DNA from: Paraktedonobacter sp964250225
GTDB lineage: Bacteria; Chloroflexota; Ktedonobacteria; Ktedonobacterales; Ktedonobacteraceae
Length of the DNA stretch: 64,000 nt
Direction: 5' to 3'
Assembly (NCBI GenBank): GCA_964250225.1
Contig: CAXUEY010000009.1
Span: 1 to 64,000, forward strand
The notes under the pieces are model-generated. The model had not been told where the DNA came from. It saw only the letters and a list, made by a program, of their open reading frames with translations, and did not search any database. The position numbers and the translations under genes are program-made. Positions 49,768 through 58,003 of this stretch are shown here, one piece after another. Each line of letters begins with the position of its first letter. Positions within the stretch are counted from its first letter, which is position 1.

Positions 49768-50019
49768 TTACTCGGAATCAGACGAATGCTTTTTGCCCGT
49801 TTTCAGATCAGTGGTGTGCGGCATTGGAGCGGGTTTGGCCTCACGTATCCTTTCCTCTGTCCAATACTTCTGCACGTCATCGGGGTGTTTTTTCACCACG
49901 TGCTTACTCACCCCATCCTTCGCGGGACGCTTCTTCCCTACGAAGAATAGGATTGCCAGCAAACACAGCAGGAAGGCGCCAGCCAGAGGCAGTTGGATGA
50001 GTCTCTGTTGTTGTGACAT
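49768..50019 (-). CDS. Small single-TM protein upstream of protease
   Basis: 83 residues behind GAGAGAGG. One membrane helix (LIQLPLAGAFLLCLLAILFF) then a polar, basic region (KKRPAKDGVSKHVVKKHPDD). No family. The second half shares the motif V-x-K-x-[HN]-P-x-[DS]-V-[QL]-x-YW-T with residues following the anchor of the protease (VVNENPSSVLQYWTT vs VVKKHPDDVQKYWTE), so the two may be related or co-evolved partners. Confidence 0.65.
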   Translation of the reverse strand: MSQQQRLIQLPLAGAFLLCLLAILFFVGKKRPAKDGVSKHVVKKHPDDVQKYWTEERIREAKPAPMPHTTDLKTGKKHSSDSE

Positions 50020-50187
50020 AATGCCTCTCTCTTTCTTGAAAGATGCTCTAGACAGCCTATGTGGACGGTGTAGCGTGCCCGTGGTTCTCTGCGCTGCACG
50101 TTTCAGTTACAATAGATTAGCCTTTAGATACAAGTATATCATAAGCATAAACATAGCAGCAATTCAGGTTTTTTGGAAGGGCGTATG

Positions 50188-50883
50188 TCAGACAAGCGCT
50201 CGCTCATACACCACTCGAAAATGGCGCCCATCCTCGTCGCGCACGTCTTCGAACGAGGTTTCGCGCAGACCGGATTGCTGGAAATGGGCTAGTTCGTCGT
50301 AGCTCAGCGGCCAGGGCATGCTGCCTAGTTCTTCCTGAGCATCGCGGCCACGACAGACGACCAGCAACTGGCCGCCGGGCGCAACACATTGCGCGACATT
50401 GGCGATGGCGTGCGCGCGCAGGCTCACTGCAAGCGCCTGGATGGTGTAGATCTCCAACACAAAATCGAAGGCTTGCCGCCACTCAGTCGGCGCGGCAAAG
50501 AGATCGGCGGCCTGATAGGTGACGGGCGTGGCGGGGAAGCGCTGCTGACACCAGGCGATGGCACGCGGGGAGATATCGAAGGCTGTGACCTGGAAGCCAC
50601 GCCGCGCCAACTCTTCGGCATCGTCGCCGAGTCCGCAGCCGACGACGAGCGCGCGCCGCCCCTGACCCTGGATATTGTGCTGTTGCAGCCAGCTCAGGGC
50701 CACGGGATGTGGCTGCAAGTCTGCCCAGGGCACGCCGTTCGCGTCTCCCTCGGCTGTCGTGTAAACTGCGTCGAAAAAGCCCGCGAAATTGCCTTCAGGC
50801 AGCATGCGCTGCGCCAGTTCGCGCACCCGCAGGCGCCCCTGTGTTTTGTCATGTTGCATGATAAGAGAACAGCTTTCTAACAT
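50188..50883 (-). CDS. Class I SAM methyltransferase (TPMT-like)
   Basis: 231 residues; ATG 50859 (MQHDKTQGRLRV) is an alternative start, neither having a clear ribosome-binding site. Motif I is ALVVGCGLGDDAEELARRGF, followed by VTAFDISPRAIAWCQ and the LFAAPTEWRQAFDFVLEIYT acidic loop, matching the thiopurine-methyltransferase-like group. Small-molecule thiol, halide or tellurite substrates are typical. Not close to other biosynthetic genes. Confidence 0.85.
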   Translation of the reverse strand: MLESCSLIMQHDKTQGRLRVRELAQRMLPEGNFAGFFDAVYTTAEGDANGVPWADLQPHPVALSWLQQHNIQGQGRRALVVGCGLGDDAEELARRGFQVTAFDISPRAIAWCQQRFPATPVTYQAADLFAAPTEWRQAFDFVLEIYTIQALAVSLRAHAIANVAQCVAPGGQLLVVCRGRDAQEELGSMPWPLSYDELAHFQQSGLRETSFEDVRDEDGRHFRVVYERALV

Positions 50884-50979
50884 ATGGATGATGTTTCTTT
50901 TGATAGCGTATCATTACCTATGCCCTATCGACAACATTTGTGCGACCCGTCTCAGGGCTGTTCCATGCAGAAATGAAGG

Positions 50980-52941
50980 TTACAACCAGCGCTGACGGGT
51001 AGCGACAACGGCTGCCTGGGTGCGATCTTTGACGTGCATTTTTTGCATGATATGATGCACATGTGATTTGACGGTCTCCAGGCTGACGGAGAGGCGTTCG
51101 GAGATGGCGCGGTTGGTCAGGCCATCGACGAGCAGGCTCAGTACTTCGCGTTCGCGTTCAGTGAGCATGGCGGAGGCCTGGGTGAGTGGGAAACGTGCTT
51201 TGAGGGTGGTTCCCTCGCCCACTTTGCTACGGATCTCCAATACACCGCCGGCTTGACGAATGCGCTCTTCCATCGTTTGCAGGCCCATATGGGGGGTCGC
51301 GGCCTCGCTGTTTGCCGGGCTGTTGTGCGCCTGAGCGGACGCGATACCCTGGCCGTTGTCGCTGACCTGGACCAGACCGAGGCCGGCGAGCTGGCGAATA
51401 CGAATGCGCACCTCGCTGGCAGAGGCGTGTTTGCGGATATTGTTCAGGGCTTCCTGCATAAAACGATAGACGGGTGCCTGCAATGCCTGGGGCCAGAGCG
51501 CGAGATTATCCATATCATACGTAATTTTGAGATGGGGCAGGCTCTGGCTATATTCGTGCAGCAGGGACTTGAGCGCCTCATCAAACTCCCGCTCCTCCAG
51601 GGGAACCGGCAGCAGCGAGGAGATGCCATAACGCAGGTCGCGCAAGCTGCGGTTCAGGAGCACACGCGCCTGCTCTACTTCGTTGAGCGCGGCCTGAGGC
51701 TGCTTCTCCAGAATACGCTGCGTATATTCCAGCTTTTGCAGCACATGGCCCACATCCTGCAACACGCTGTCGTGCATCTCGCGGGCGATGCGGCTACGCT
51801 CCAATTCCAGTTCGTGCTGGCGCTCGGAAACATGCAGGTCAGCGTGCAGCAGGATCAGCGCGATCAGAGAGCAGGCGTAGTCGAGCAGGGTCTGTTGCTC
51901 CTCCGACAAGTCCGTCTCCTGTGCCAGTGTCAGGCCGAGTGCGCCGAGCAATTGGGAGCGATAACGCAGGGCGTGCAAGGCCAGCACTTCCCCGCCAGTT
52001 CCAGGCAGCTCGACCAGCTCAGTGGCGGCGTGCTGGGAGAGCCGAGCCAGTTCGGGAAAGGCTTGTTCGACAAACACATCTGGCTCGCCGAGGCACGTTG
52101 AGAGCTGAAACATCTGTTGCTCCGGCTGATAGCGCCAGAGACAGCCGGCGAACGCGTCGAGGGCCGCAGCAAGCAACTGGAGGAGGCGCTGGCCCAGTTC
52201 AGCGTTCTCCAACTGCGCCCCTGTGAGCAGGCCCAGTTCGCAAAGCTGCATCAACACATCCTGGATTCCCACAGCTTGCAGTGCAGGTGGCTCTTCTTGC
52301 CCCTCAGCCTTCTTACTCCTGACCTTTTTCTTGGGAGTTGGTGAGCGTTTGGCTGCGCGCCGCGCGCGCTGGGGGGAAGCGGGTATCCTGCGCACGGGCT
52401 GATATTCTTCCTCTTTTATCAGATAGGCGGAGAGCAGCGAGGTACAGATCAGCAGTTCGTCCTGGGCCTGCTCGCTCGGCACCGCGCGCGCGCCAGCGGG
52501 GCTGAAGCAGAAGACCAGCACGCCCTGGCGTTGCCCCTGGCGCAGGGCATGCAGCAGCACGCGTCCACGTGGCCAGGCATATGCGCGTTCTTCAGGCAGA
52601 CTGAGCGTATTGCGCGAGATATCGGGAATATCTACAAAGCCCGGCTGTCGCAAAACCGAAGCAAAAAGTCCATGTAGAGAGAGATCGGTTGAGGAGGTTT
52701 CCGGCGTGAACGAGGAGGGGTGTGGATGGCGACCGGCATGTTCCAGCAGGGTCAGGGCCTGGCGTTCCTGGTCCAGCGTGAAGAGCAAGGCCAGGCGCGC
52801 GCCACAGCTTTTGCGCGCGTAGTCCAGCAAAATGGTTCGTCCCTGAGCTACCGACATCACCTGCTGCAATCGTGCAACCAGGCTCACGAGGGTTTGTGAG
52901 GCCACTACACCATATTCTCCCCTACAAGATAGTAAAAGCAT
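50980..52941 (-). CDS. GAF sensor histidine kinase fused to LuxR-type HTH
   Basis: 653 residues from ATG 52941 (MLLLSCRGEYGVVAS); the frame is open to 53022, but that start lies inside the neighbouring terminator. Two GAF-like domains (about 15-190 and 255-395) flank a very basic hinge (RRAAKRSPTPKKKVRSKKAE). HisKA_3 follows (LERSRIAREMHDSVLQDVGH, phospho-His), then HATPase_c (MQEALNNIRKHASASEVRIR; VSDNGQGIA; MGLQTMEERIRQAGG). The last 60 residues are a complete LuxR HTH (LTEREREVLSLLVDGLTNRA; SLETVKSHVHHIMQKMHVKD). No receiver domain is present, so kinase and DNA-binding output are on one chain. Confidence 0.9.
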   Translation of the reverse strand: MLLLSCRGEYGVVASQTLVSLVARLQQVMSVAQGRTILLDYARKSCGARLALLFTLDQERQALTLLEHAGRHPHPSSFTPETSSTDLSLHGLFASVLRQPGFVDIPDISRNTLSLPEERAYAWPRGRVLLHALRQGQRQGVLVFCFSPAGARAVPSEQAQDELLICTSLLSAYLIKEEEYQPVRRIPASPQRARRAAKRSPTPKKKVRSKKAEGQEEPPALQAVGIQDVLMQLCELGLLTGAQLENAELGQRLLQLLAAALDAFAGCLWRYQPEQQMFQLSTCLGEPDVFVEQAFPELARLSQHAATELVELPGTGGEVLALHALRYRSQLLGALGLTLAQETDLSEEQQTLLDYACSLIALILLHADLHVSERQHELELERSRIAREMHDSVLQDVGHVLQKLEYTQRILEKQPQAALNEVEQARVLLNRSLRDLRYGISSLLPVPLEEREFDEALKSLLHEYSQSLPHLKITYDMDNLALWPQALQAPVYRFMQEALNNIRKHASASEVRIRIRQLAGLGLVQVSDNGQGIASAQAHNSPANSEAATPHMGLQTMEERIRQAGGVLEIRSKVGEGTTLKARFPLTQASAMLTEREREVLSLLVDGLTNRAISERLSVSLETVKSHVHHIMQKMHVKDRTQAAVVATRQRWL

Positions 52942-53002
52942 GCCTTTTCTGTCTTCATCATACACAGGGGAAAAAAGCGCGCCCACATAGGCGAAGATAA
53001 TG

Positions 53003-53039
53003 CAGCGGGCTGGAAACGCCATGCATTTCCAGCCCGCTG
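53003..53039 (-). terminator. Hairpin terminator after the 53060 gene
   Basis: 14-bp perfect arms (53003-53016 and 53026-53039) with a 9-base loop, 21 bases past the stop of the 53060 gene on the minus strand, and just ahead of the kinase-LuxR gene. Confidence 0.6.
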
Positions 53040-53059
53040 TACGTAGTTAAGAGTGCCTT

Positions 53060-53596
53060 TTAATGGGAGACGGCCACACGCCTCTGGGTTGGCTGCACTT
53101 CGAGCGTATCCATATCCAGCAGCGACTTCACCGAAGAGTCGGTGAGCACTTTTCGGGTAGAGGGATCGAAGACGACCTTATCGCGTGAGCAGAAGCGCAG
53201 GTTGTTCCAATTGGCCATCGCCTGGTCCCAGATGGGATAGAGCTGACGAGCCTCTTCGTCGCCCTGTCCGATATGGCGAATGGCGAAGAAAGAAAGGACG
53301 AGCGCGGCAACAATAAAGAGAATAGTCACAATGGCTTGAATCCAGGCGAGAATTGGAGCCATACTGCCCAGGCCTGTAAAACCATTGGCGGAAAGCAGGA
53401 CCAGGGTAAAGAACACACCGACTGCCACTAGAGCCATACCGACGCAAATGTATTTCATCATAGATGCATGCGATTCAGGCATGGGCGGCGGCGCAAAGGG
53501 CTGCTCATGGGAGCTATAAGCCGTTTGCATTTTCTTCACTTGATCCGCCCGATTGCACACCGGGCAGGGAGTGAGTTGCCTGCTAGAAGAAACCAT
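53060..53596 (-). CDS. CxxC-headed membrane protein, unknown
   Basis: 178 residues. One CPVC near the N-terminus (half a zinc ribbon), then two membrane helices (VGMALVAVGVFFTLVLLSAN; IVTILFIVAALVLSFFAIRH) and a soluble tail (YPIWDQAMANWNNLRFCSRD then KVVFDPSTRKVLTDSSVKSLL). The tail pattern, W-x-x-LR-F-C-x-RD-x-VVFDP, reads as a short conserved tag of a lineage-specific family. Function unknown. Confidence 0.65.
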   Translation of the reverse strand: MVSSSRQLTPCPVCNRADQVKKMQTAYSSHEQPFAPPPMPESHASMMKYICVGMALVAVGVFFTLVLLSANGFTGLGSMAPILAWIQAIVTILFIVAALVLSFFAIRHIGQGDEEARQLYPIWDQAMANWNNLRFCSRDKVVFDPSTRKVLTDSSVKSLLDMDTLEVQPTQRRVAVSH

Positions 53597-53878
53597 AAGA
53601 AAGAAGCCTCCTTGTTCGCGCTGCGGCGAACCTTAATACTGTCGTGATTATGTAAAAGCATACCATGTGATGAACGATCAGACAATGGCTTTATCAAGCC
53701 CCTATCTGCCGATCTTAACCACAAACCCGACAACCAGCATGACGAAAACGTGTTTTTCTACGGACATATTCAATTCTTGTACATTTATATTATAGCACGC
53801 GATGACCACCTTCTTGCCAGTGCTGTGAATTATCATAAATTCTATGACGCCGTATGAATGAATATATCTGCTTGCTTG

Positions 53879-53907
53879 TTGCAAGAACACATTTTCTCTG
53901 TTATACT
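53879..53907 (+). promoter_or_regulatory. Promoter ahead of the nucleotidyltransferase cluster
   Basis: TTGCAA (53879-53884), a 17-base spacer, TATACT (53902-53907). The stretch 53597-54057 has no supported gene and is AT-rich compared with its surroundings. The leader to ATG 54058 is about 145 bases. Confidence 0.55.
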
Positions 53908-54057
53908 TGCTCATACATTAATCTACTGGACACGAAAAAGGGCGCGGTTGATCTGATGGAGAGGGTGTTGCCCACACGCATCCTCATCACCAGCCACGCA
54001 GCACACATTTTTTGTGTTATGATTGAAGCGAGAGCAAGTGGCTCAGGGAGGTTTGGC

Positions 54058-54609
54058 ATGAAAGCCGAAGAAATCGAGCGGTATCTTTCTCAACTTGGAG
54101 AGGAGTTAACCAGCAAAGGCGTCCAGAAACCAATCCATATTCTCATGATCGGAGGAGCATACATGCTCCTGCTCCTCAATGCACCGCGTACCACCGACGA
54201 CGTGGACTTTTTCTGGTTGGAGAAAGATGAGGAAGTGTTGCAGCAGGAGATATACGCGCTTCGAGACGGCATAGAAGCAGTAGCAAACAAAAATGTTTTG
54301 GAAATAGATTGGATGAATTACATGACCCACTGGCTTATGTATGACCAGATTAGCATTCCAAAGGGAAAGGTGTGGAAACAGTTTGGTCCACTCCATGTCC
54401 ATACTCCATCAAAGGAGTTTATCTTTGCGCTCAAAATTGTGGCAGGGCGCGATAAGGATATCGCAGATTTGCATATCTTACACCGCCAGACGAAAATCAA
54501 AACGCGACAGCAAGCCCAGAAATTGCTTGATCGTTATATCTTCCCAGCGACGCAGGAAGTAAACGCTAAAGGAATTGCAAAGTCGTTTAAAGTGCTTTTC
54601 AGTGAATAG
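54058..54609 (+). CDS. Nucleotidyltransferase-like protein (DUF6036/AbiEii type)
   Basis: 183 residues from ATG 54058 (MKAEEIERYLSQLGEE), with AGGGAGG upstream. The nucleotidyltransferase core shows HILMIGGAYMLLLLNAPRTT then DDVDFF, i.e. the GG-x9-R-x-T-x-D-x-D metal-binding layout, and a later acidic/basic region LKIVAGRDKDIADLHILHRQ that matches the conserved K-x-x-A-x-R-x-KD-x-x-D of this group. Families of this type occur as toxins in AbiE/MenT-like systems or as stand-alone enzymes. It is 24 bases ahead of an unknown gene and its base composition differs from neighbours, suggesting acquisition. Confidence 0.75.
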   Translation: MKAEEIERYLSQLGEELTSKGVQKPIHILMIGGAYMLLLLNAPRTTDDVDFFWLEKDEEVLQQEIYALRDGIEAVANKNVLEIDWMNYMTHWLMYDQISIPKGKVWKQFGPLHVHTPSKEFIFALKIVAGRDKDIADLHILHRQTKIKTRQQAQKLLDRYIFPATQEVNAKGIAKSFKVLFSE

Positions 54610-54633
54610 TGGCTACGACCAGGAGAATTCACA

Positions 54634-55146
54634 ATGCCAACAACCACTAGAACGCGTCAAACGATGGCACGAGCCTATCAGCATATCTGTGAAGGGATAG
54701 ATCCCTGGATTGCTCTGGGCAACTTCAGGAATGCCTGGTATGGCCACGCCAAAGACATGCGAGCAGAGCTTGTCAGTGCGCCGCCTGTCCCACCGGAGCA
54801 TGACACGGAATACACTCTACACTGGAGAGCGTTTTGTGCGGCCTCTGTCGAGTTCCTCTGTGGCTGCTATAATGTGCCCTGCCCCGCATGGGTGTATGAT
54901 CCTGAGTATAATTTAGCAACTCCCTGGTGGAATACAACTCGTCCAGAGGATGATTCTATACGCGAGGATCTGTTGCAGACTGCTCCAAAGCCATTTGCAC
55001 GGCGCAACATTTTTTGCAGCAACCGCCTCTATCAGAATAAATACGAGTCGGGCGCCTGGGCAATTGAAGCACGAGCTATGGGCCTGAAAGGTGCGGATGT
55101 CTGGCGCTATGTGCGTGAGAATGAGATTCGCGTGCATGGCGGCTAA
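54634..55146 (+). CDS. Unknown partner of the nucleotidyltransferase-like gene
   Basis: 170 residues behind AGGAG. Trp- and Tyr-rich (ALGNFRNAWYGHAKDMRAEL; VPCPAWVYDPEYNLATPWWN; LKGADVWRYVRENEIRVHGG). No membrane helix, HTH or catalytic motif evident. I do not recognise the family. Close spacing after the nucleotidyltransferase-like gene and before a HicB-like fragment suggests a defence or toxin-antitoxin role, unproven. Confidence 0.6.
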   Translation: MPTTTRTRQTMARAYQHICEGIDPWIALGNFRNAWYGHAKDMRAELVSAPPVPPEHDTEYTLHWRAFCAASVEFLCGCYNVPCPAWVYDPEYNLATPWWNTTRPEDDSIREDLLQTAPKPFARRNIFCSNRLYQNKYESGAWAIEARAMGLKGADVWRYVRENEIRVHGG

Positions 55147-55164
55147 AGCAGGGAGGAGTGAGGT

Positions 55165-55398
55165 ATGCGTGCATCTCGGTTGCAGTATTCGATGTTGATC
55201 GAGTGGTCAGAGGAAGATCAGGCGTACCTGGTGACACTGCCAGAGTGGGCGGAGCGGGTGACGATGCCCGCGACCCACGGGAAAACGTATCGCAAAGCCG
55301 CGAAACATGGGCGGCAGGTGCTGGAATTGCTCATCCAGTGAGCGCTTGAGGATGGGCAGCAACTCCCTGAACCAAAAATGTATGTATCATCCAACTAA
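55165..55398 (+). pseudogene. HicB-like antitoxin with in-frame TGA
   Basis: Behind GGGAGGAG, ATG 55165 gives 58 residues (LQYSMLIEWSEEDQAYLVTL; THGKTYRKAAKHGRQVLELL) of the HicB partial RNase H-like fold, ending IQ then TGA at 55339. The same frame continues ALEDGQQLPEPKMYVSSN to TAA at 55398, which is the normal HicB continuation with the Leu-Pro-[EQ]-Pro segment. So a point mutation or error made a stop. No HicA toxin is adjacent. Confidence 0.65.
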
Positions 55399-55422
55399 AT
55401 CGACGGTATGAAGGAAAGACCA

Positions 55423-57039
55423 ATGGGCATCACGCTTTATTTGAATGGCACGATCTACACGATGGACGCGGCTCAGCCACGCGCTCAGGCGATGGCGGTG
55501 GATACGCTCAGTGGGCGCATTCTGGCGGTTGGGGCAAACGATGAGGTGCGTCGCGTGGGGGGACAAAACGCGGAACTGGTCGATCTGCGCGGCAAGACGC
55601 TGCTACCCGGCTTTATCGACGCGCATATTCACCTACTCTCCACGGCCTATCGTCGGCACCACATCAACGCAGTGGAATGTGTCAGCGAGGACGAGGTGGC
55701 GCAACTGGTACACCAACGCGCGGCCACCACGCCGCCTGGACAGTGGATTCTGGGTGGACGCTGGTATAAAGGTCTCTGGCCGGGCCAGCAATTCCCCACG
55801 AAAGCCTCGCTGGACGCCGCGGCCCCACAGCATCCCGTGGCTCTGTGGAGCAAGGATGGCCACCTGCTCTGGGTCAATTCGCTGGCCCTGCAACGCGCCG
55901 GGATCAGCGCGGAGACGTCCGATCCCGCCGATGGGGTCATTTTGCGTGATAGTGCGGGCGAGCCAACGGGGGTACTGCAAGAGTACGCAGCCACCGACCT
56001 GGTGTATAAGGTCATCGACAAGGGCGATCCAGTCCTGACGCGCCACCTGGTAGAGCAGACCCTACAAGATCTGTTGCGCGCCGGGATTACCTCGATCCAG
56101 AATATCGAGGGTCGCGACGCTCTGACCCTCTTCCAACAATTGCACGAGGAGAATAAACTGCCGCTACGTGTACAGATGATCCTGCCGCGCAGTATGCTGC
56201 CCGAATTGCAGGCATTAGGCCTACGCGCGGGCTTTGGTGACGACATGCTGCGTCTGGGTGGCATCAAGATCTTCGCCGATGGCACGCTTGGTTCGCAGAC
56301 CGCGGCCATGCTGCAAGGTTTCGAGGGCAACCCCAACAATCGCGGCTTGCTAACCCTGCCCGAACCTGAGATGATGGAGACGGTCAGCACCGCCACCGAG
56401 CTGGGCATGAGCATCGCCATCCACGCCATCGGGGACCGCGCCGTGCGTGTGGCTCTCAACTCGATTGAGCGTGCCCAACAACGTCTGGCCGACGCCAATC
56501 TCCAGGCGACCGCGGCCCGTCTGCGTTACCGCGTCGAGCACGCGCAACTGGTCGCGCCGGAAGACCTGGAACGCATGCGGCGTCTGGGCGTTGTGGCCTC
56601 CATCCAGCCTTTCCACGCCGTAGCCGACCGCGACCTCGCCGAGCGCTACTGGGGCAAACGCTACACCCGCGCCTACGCCTATCGTACCATGCAACAACTG
56701 GGCATTCCCCTGGCTCTGGGTTCGGACGCGCCTGTGGAGACCTTCGATCCCCTGCGCATCCTCTACGCAGCCATTCAGCGCAACGACAGCGCCACGCCTG
56801 AGCGTTCCCCCTGGCTGCCGGAACAGGCTCTCGCGCCGGTGCAGGCCCTCTGGGGCTACACCCTCGGCGCGGCCTACGCTGGTGGCGAAGAACACGAAAA
56901 AGGCTCGCTCACCGTCGGTAAACTGGGCGATGCAGTCGTGCTGCGCGAAGATCTCCTCGCCATCGAGCCTGAGAAGATCCGCGAGAACGGCGTACAGGCC
57001 ACGATTTTGGGTGGGAAAGTTGTGTATGGGGAAGTATAG
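55423..57039 (+). CDS. YtcJ-like amidohydrolase
   Basis: 538 residues from ATG 55423 (MGITLYLNGTIYTMDA), with AGGAAAG upstream. Metal-dependent amidohydrolase 3 family: H-x-H in FIDAHIHLLSTAYR, the WSKDGHLLWVNS loop, a later His in AIHAIGDRAVRVAL, and the catalytic Asp in LALGSDAPVE. The GVLQEYA and GGIKIFADGTLGSQTAAM segments are typical of YtcJ. It hydrolyses C-N bonds of an unknown substrate. No signal peptide. It is 45 bases ahead of a methyltransferase gene. Confidence 0.92.
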   Translation: MGITLYLNGTIYTMDAAQPRAQAMAVDTLSGRILAVGANDEVRRVGGQNAELVDLRGKTLLPGFIDAHIHLLSTAYRRHHINAVECVSEDEVAQLVHQRAATTPPGQWILGGRWYKGLWPGQQFPTKASLDAAAPQHPVALWSKDGHLLWVNSLALQRAGISAETSDPADGVILRDSAGEPTGVLQEYAATDLVYKVIDKGDPVLTRHLVEQTLQDLLRAGITSIQNIEGRDALTLFQQLHEENKLPLRVQMILPRSMLPELQALGLRAGFGDDMLRLGGIKIFADGTLGSQTAAMLQGFEGNPNNRGLLTLPEPEMMETVSTATELGMSIAIHAIGDRAVRVALNSIERAQQRLADANLQATAARLRYRVEHAQLVAPEDLERMRRLGVVASIQPFHAVADRDLAERYWGKRYTRAYAYRTMQQLGIPLALGSDAPVETFDPLRILYAAIQRNDSATPERSPWLPEQALAPVQALWGYTLGAAYAGGEEHEKGSLTVGKLGDAVVLREDLLAIEPEKIRENGVQATILGGKVVYGEV

Positions 57040-57083
57040 CGCGCTTTTGTACGCATAAGGAATTGCAGGGAGGAACGAGTATC

Positions 57084-57725
57084 ATGGATCGTAATCCAAA
57101 GCAACTCGTCGAGCGCGGCTATGATCGTATCGCGCACCGCTATCTCGAATGGGCGCGAAATAATCTTGCGCAAATGGAATCTTCCGCACGTATGAGCTAC
57201 CTACGCAAATTGCTAGCACGGCTTCCTGAGCGAGCACAGGTGCTGGAGTTAGGCTGTGGCGCCGGTGTGCCGTGTACGCAACTTCTCGCGCAACAGGCGC
57301 ATGTGACCGGAGTTGATATCTCAGCAGCTCAGATTGCGCTCGCCCAACAATACGTTCCCACTGCCACGTTGGTTCAGGTGGATATGCTATCATTGACCTT
57401 CCCGGCGGCCACATTTGATGCTGTTGTCGCCTTTTACTCGATCATCCATCTTCCCCGCGCAGAGCAAGTGGTGCTGATTGAGCGTCTCGCCAAATGGCTG
57501 CGGCCTGGTGGCTGGCTGCTTATGAATTTGGGAACATCAAACGACCCCGGTTCTATCGAGCCTGATTGGTTGGGAGCTGCCATGTACTGGAGCAGTTATG
57601 ATGCACAGACGAACCGCGAGATGATCCAGCGGGCCGGTTTCGCGCTCGTTGAAGCAGAAATTCTACTCGATGACGAAGATGGGGCACCGGTTCCGTTTTT
57701 GTGGATACTTGCTCAAAAAATGTAG
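57084..57725 (+). CDS. Class I SAM methyltransferase
   Basis: 213 residues from ATG 57084, with GGGAGGAAC upstream. Motif I VLELGCGAGVPCTQLLAQQA, then VTGVDISAAQIALAQ, VQVDMLSLTFPAATFDAVVA and the LRPGGWLLMNLG strand place it in the methyltransferase 11/25 group. The substrate is unknown. In the same frame after its stop lies a remnant of an acetyltransferase, showing decay next door. Confidence 0.9.
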   Translation: MDRNPKQLVERGYDRIAHRYLEWARNNLAQMESSARMSYLRKLLARLPERAQVLELGCGAGVPCTQLLAQQAHVTGVDISAAQIALAQQYVPTATLVQVDMLSLTFPAATFDAVVAFYSIIHLPRAEQVVLIERLAKWLRPGGWLLMNLGTSNDPGSIEPDWLGAAMYWSSYDAQTNREMIQRAGFALVEAEILLDDEDGAPVPFLWILAQKM

Positions 57726-57866
57726 AAAACGCGAAAGGAATTTAAACAGCATAGCGTCGCGGTTCTGCACGTCTCGCCGATGGATGTTGAGATTTATCGC
57801 CGCCTGGGTTTCAAAGAGTGCTGCCAGGTCAGCACCTATACATGGAGTCCTACAAGCAACGAGTGA
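57726..57866 (+). pseudogene. GNAT acetyltransferase C-terminal remnant
   Basis: Directly after the methyltransferase stop the same frame reads KQHSVAVLHVSPMDVEIYRR then LGFKECCQVSTYTWSP and a TGA. This is the end of a GNAT domain (L-H-[AV]-S-x-M-...-YRRLGF-x-E). No start, no acetyl-CoA loop; the N-terminal two-thirds are missing. Confidence 0.6.
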
Positions 57867-58003
57867 GATTAGGATAAATTCGCTGGTTATGGTACACTCT
57901 ACGCAGAGCATTATCTCTATAGGGCAAAAATGGCTTACCGTAACCCTACGAATAGACCCAATCTGAAATATGCTCCTGAGCAGATGCAATTGAGGAGTTA
58001 TGC

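Noticed and set aside
52942..53022. Longer start for the kinase-LuxR gene at 53022
   Set aside because: That ATG lies in the loop of the terminator hairpin of the upstream gene and has no ribosome-binding site.
55158..55349. 63-codon plus-strand ORF at the HicB locus
   Set aside because: Different frame from the HicB match; the ribosome-binding site fits the ATG at 55165.
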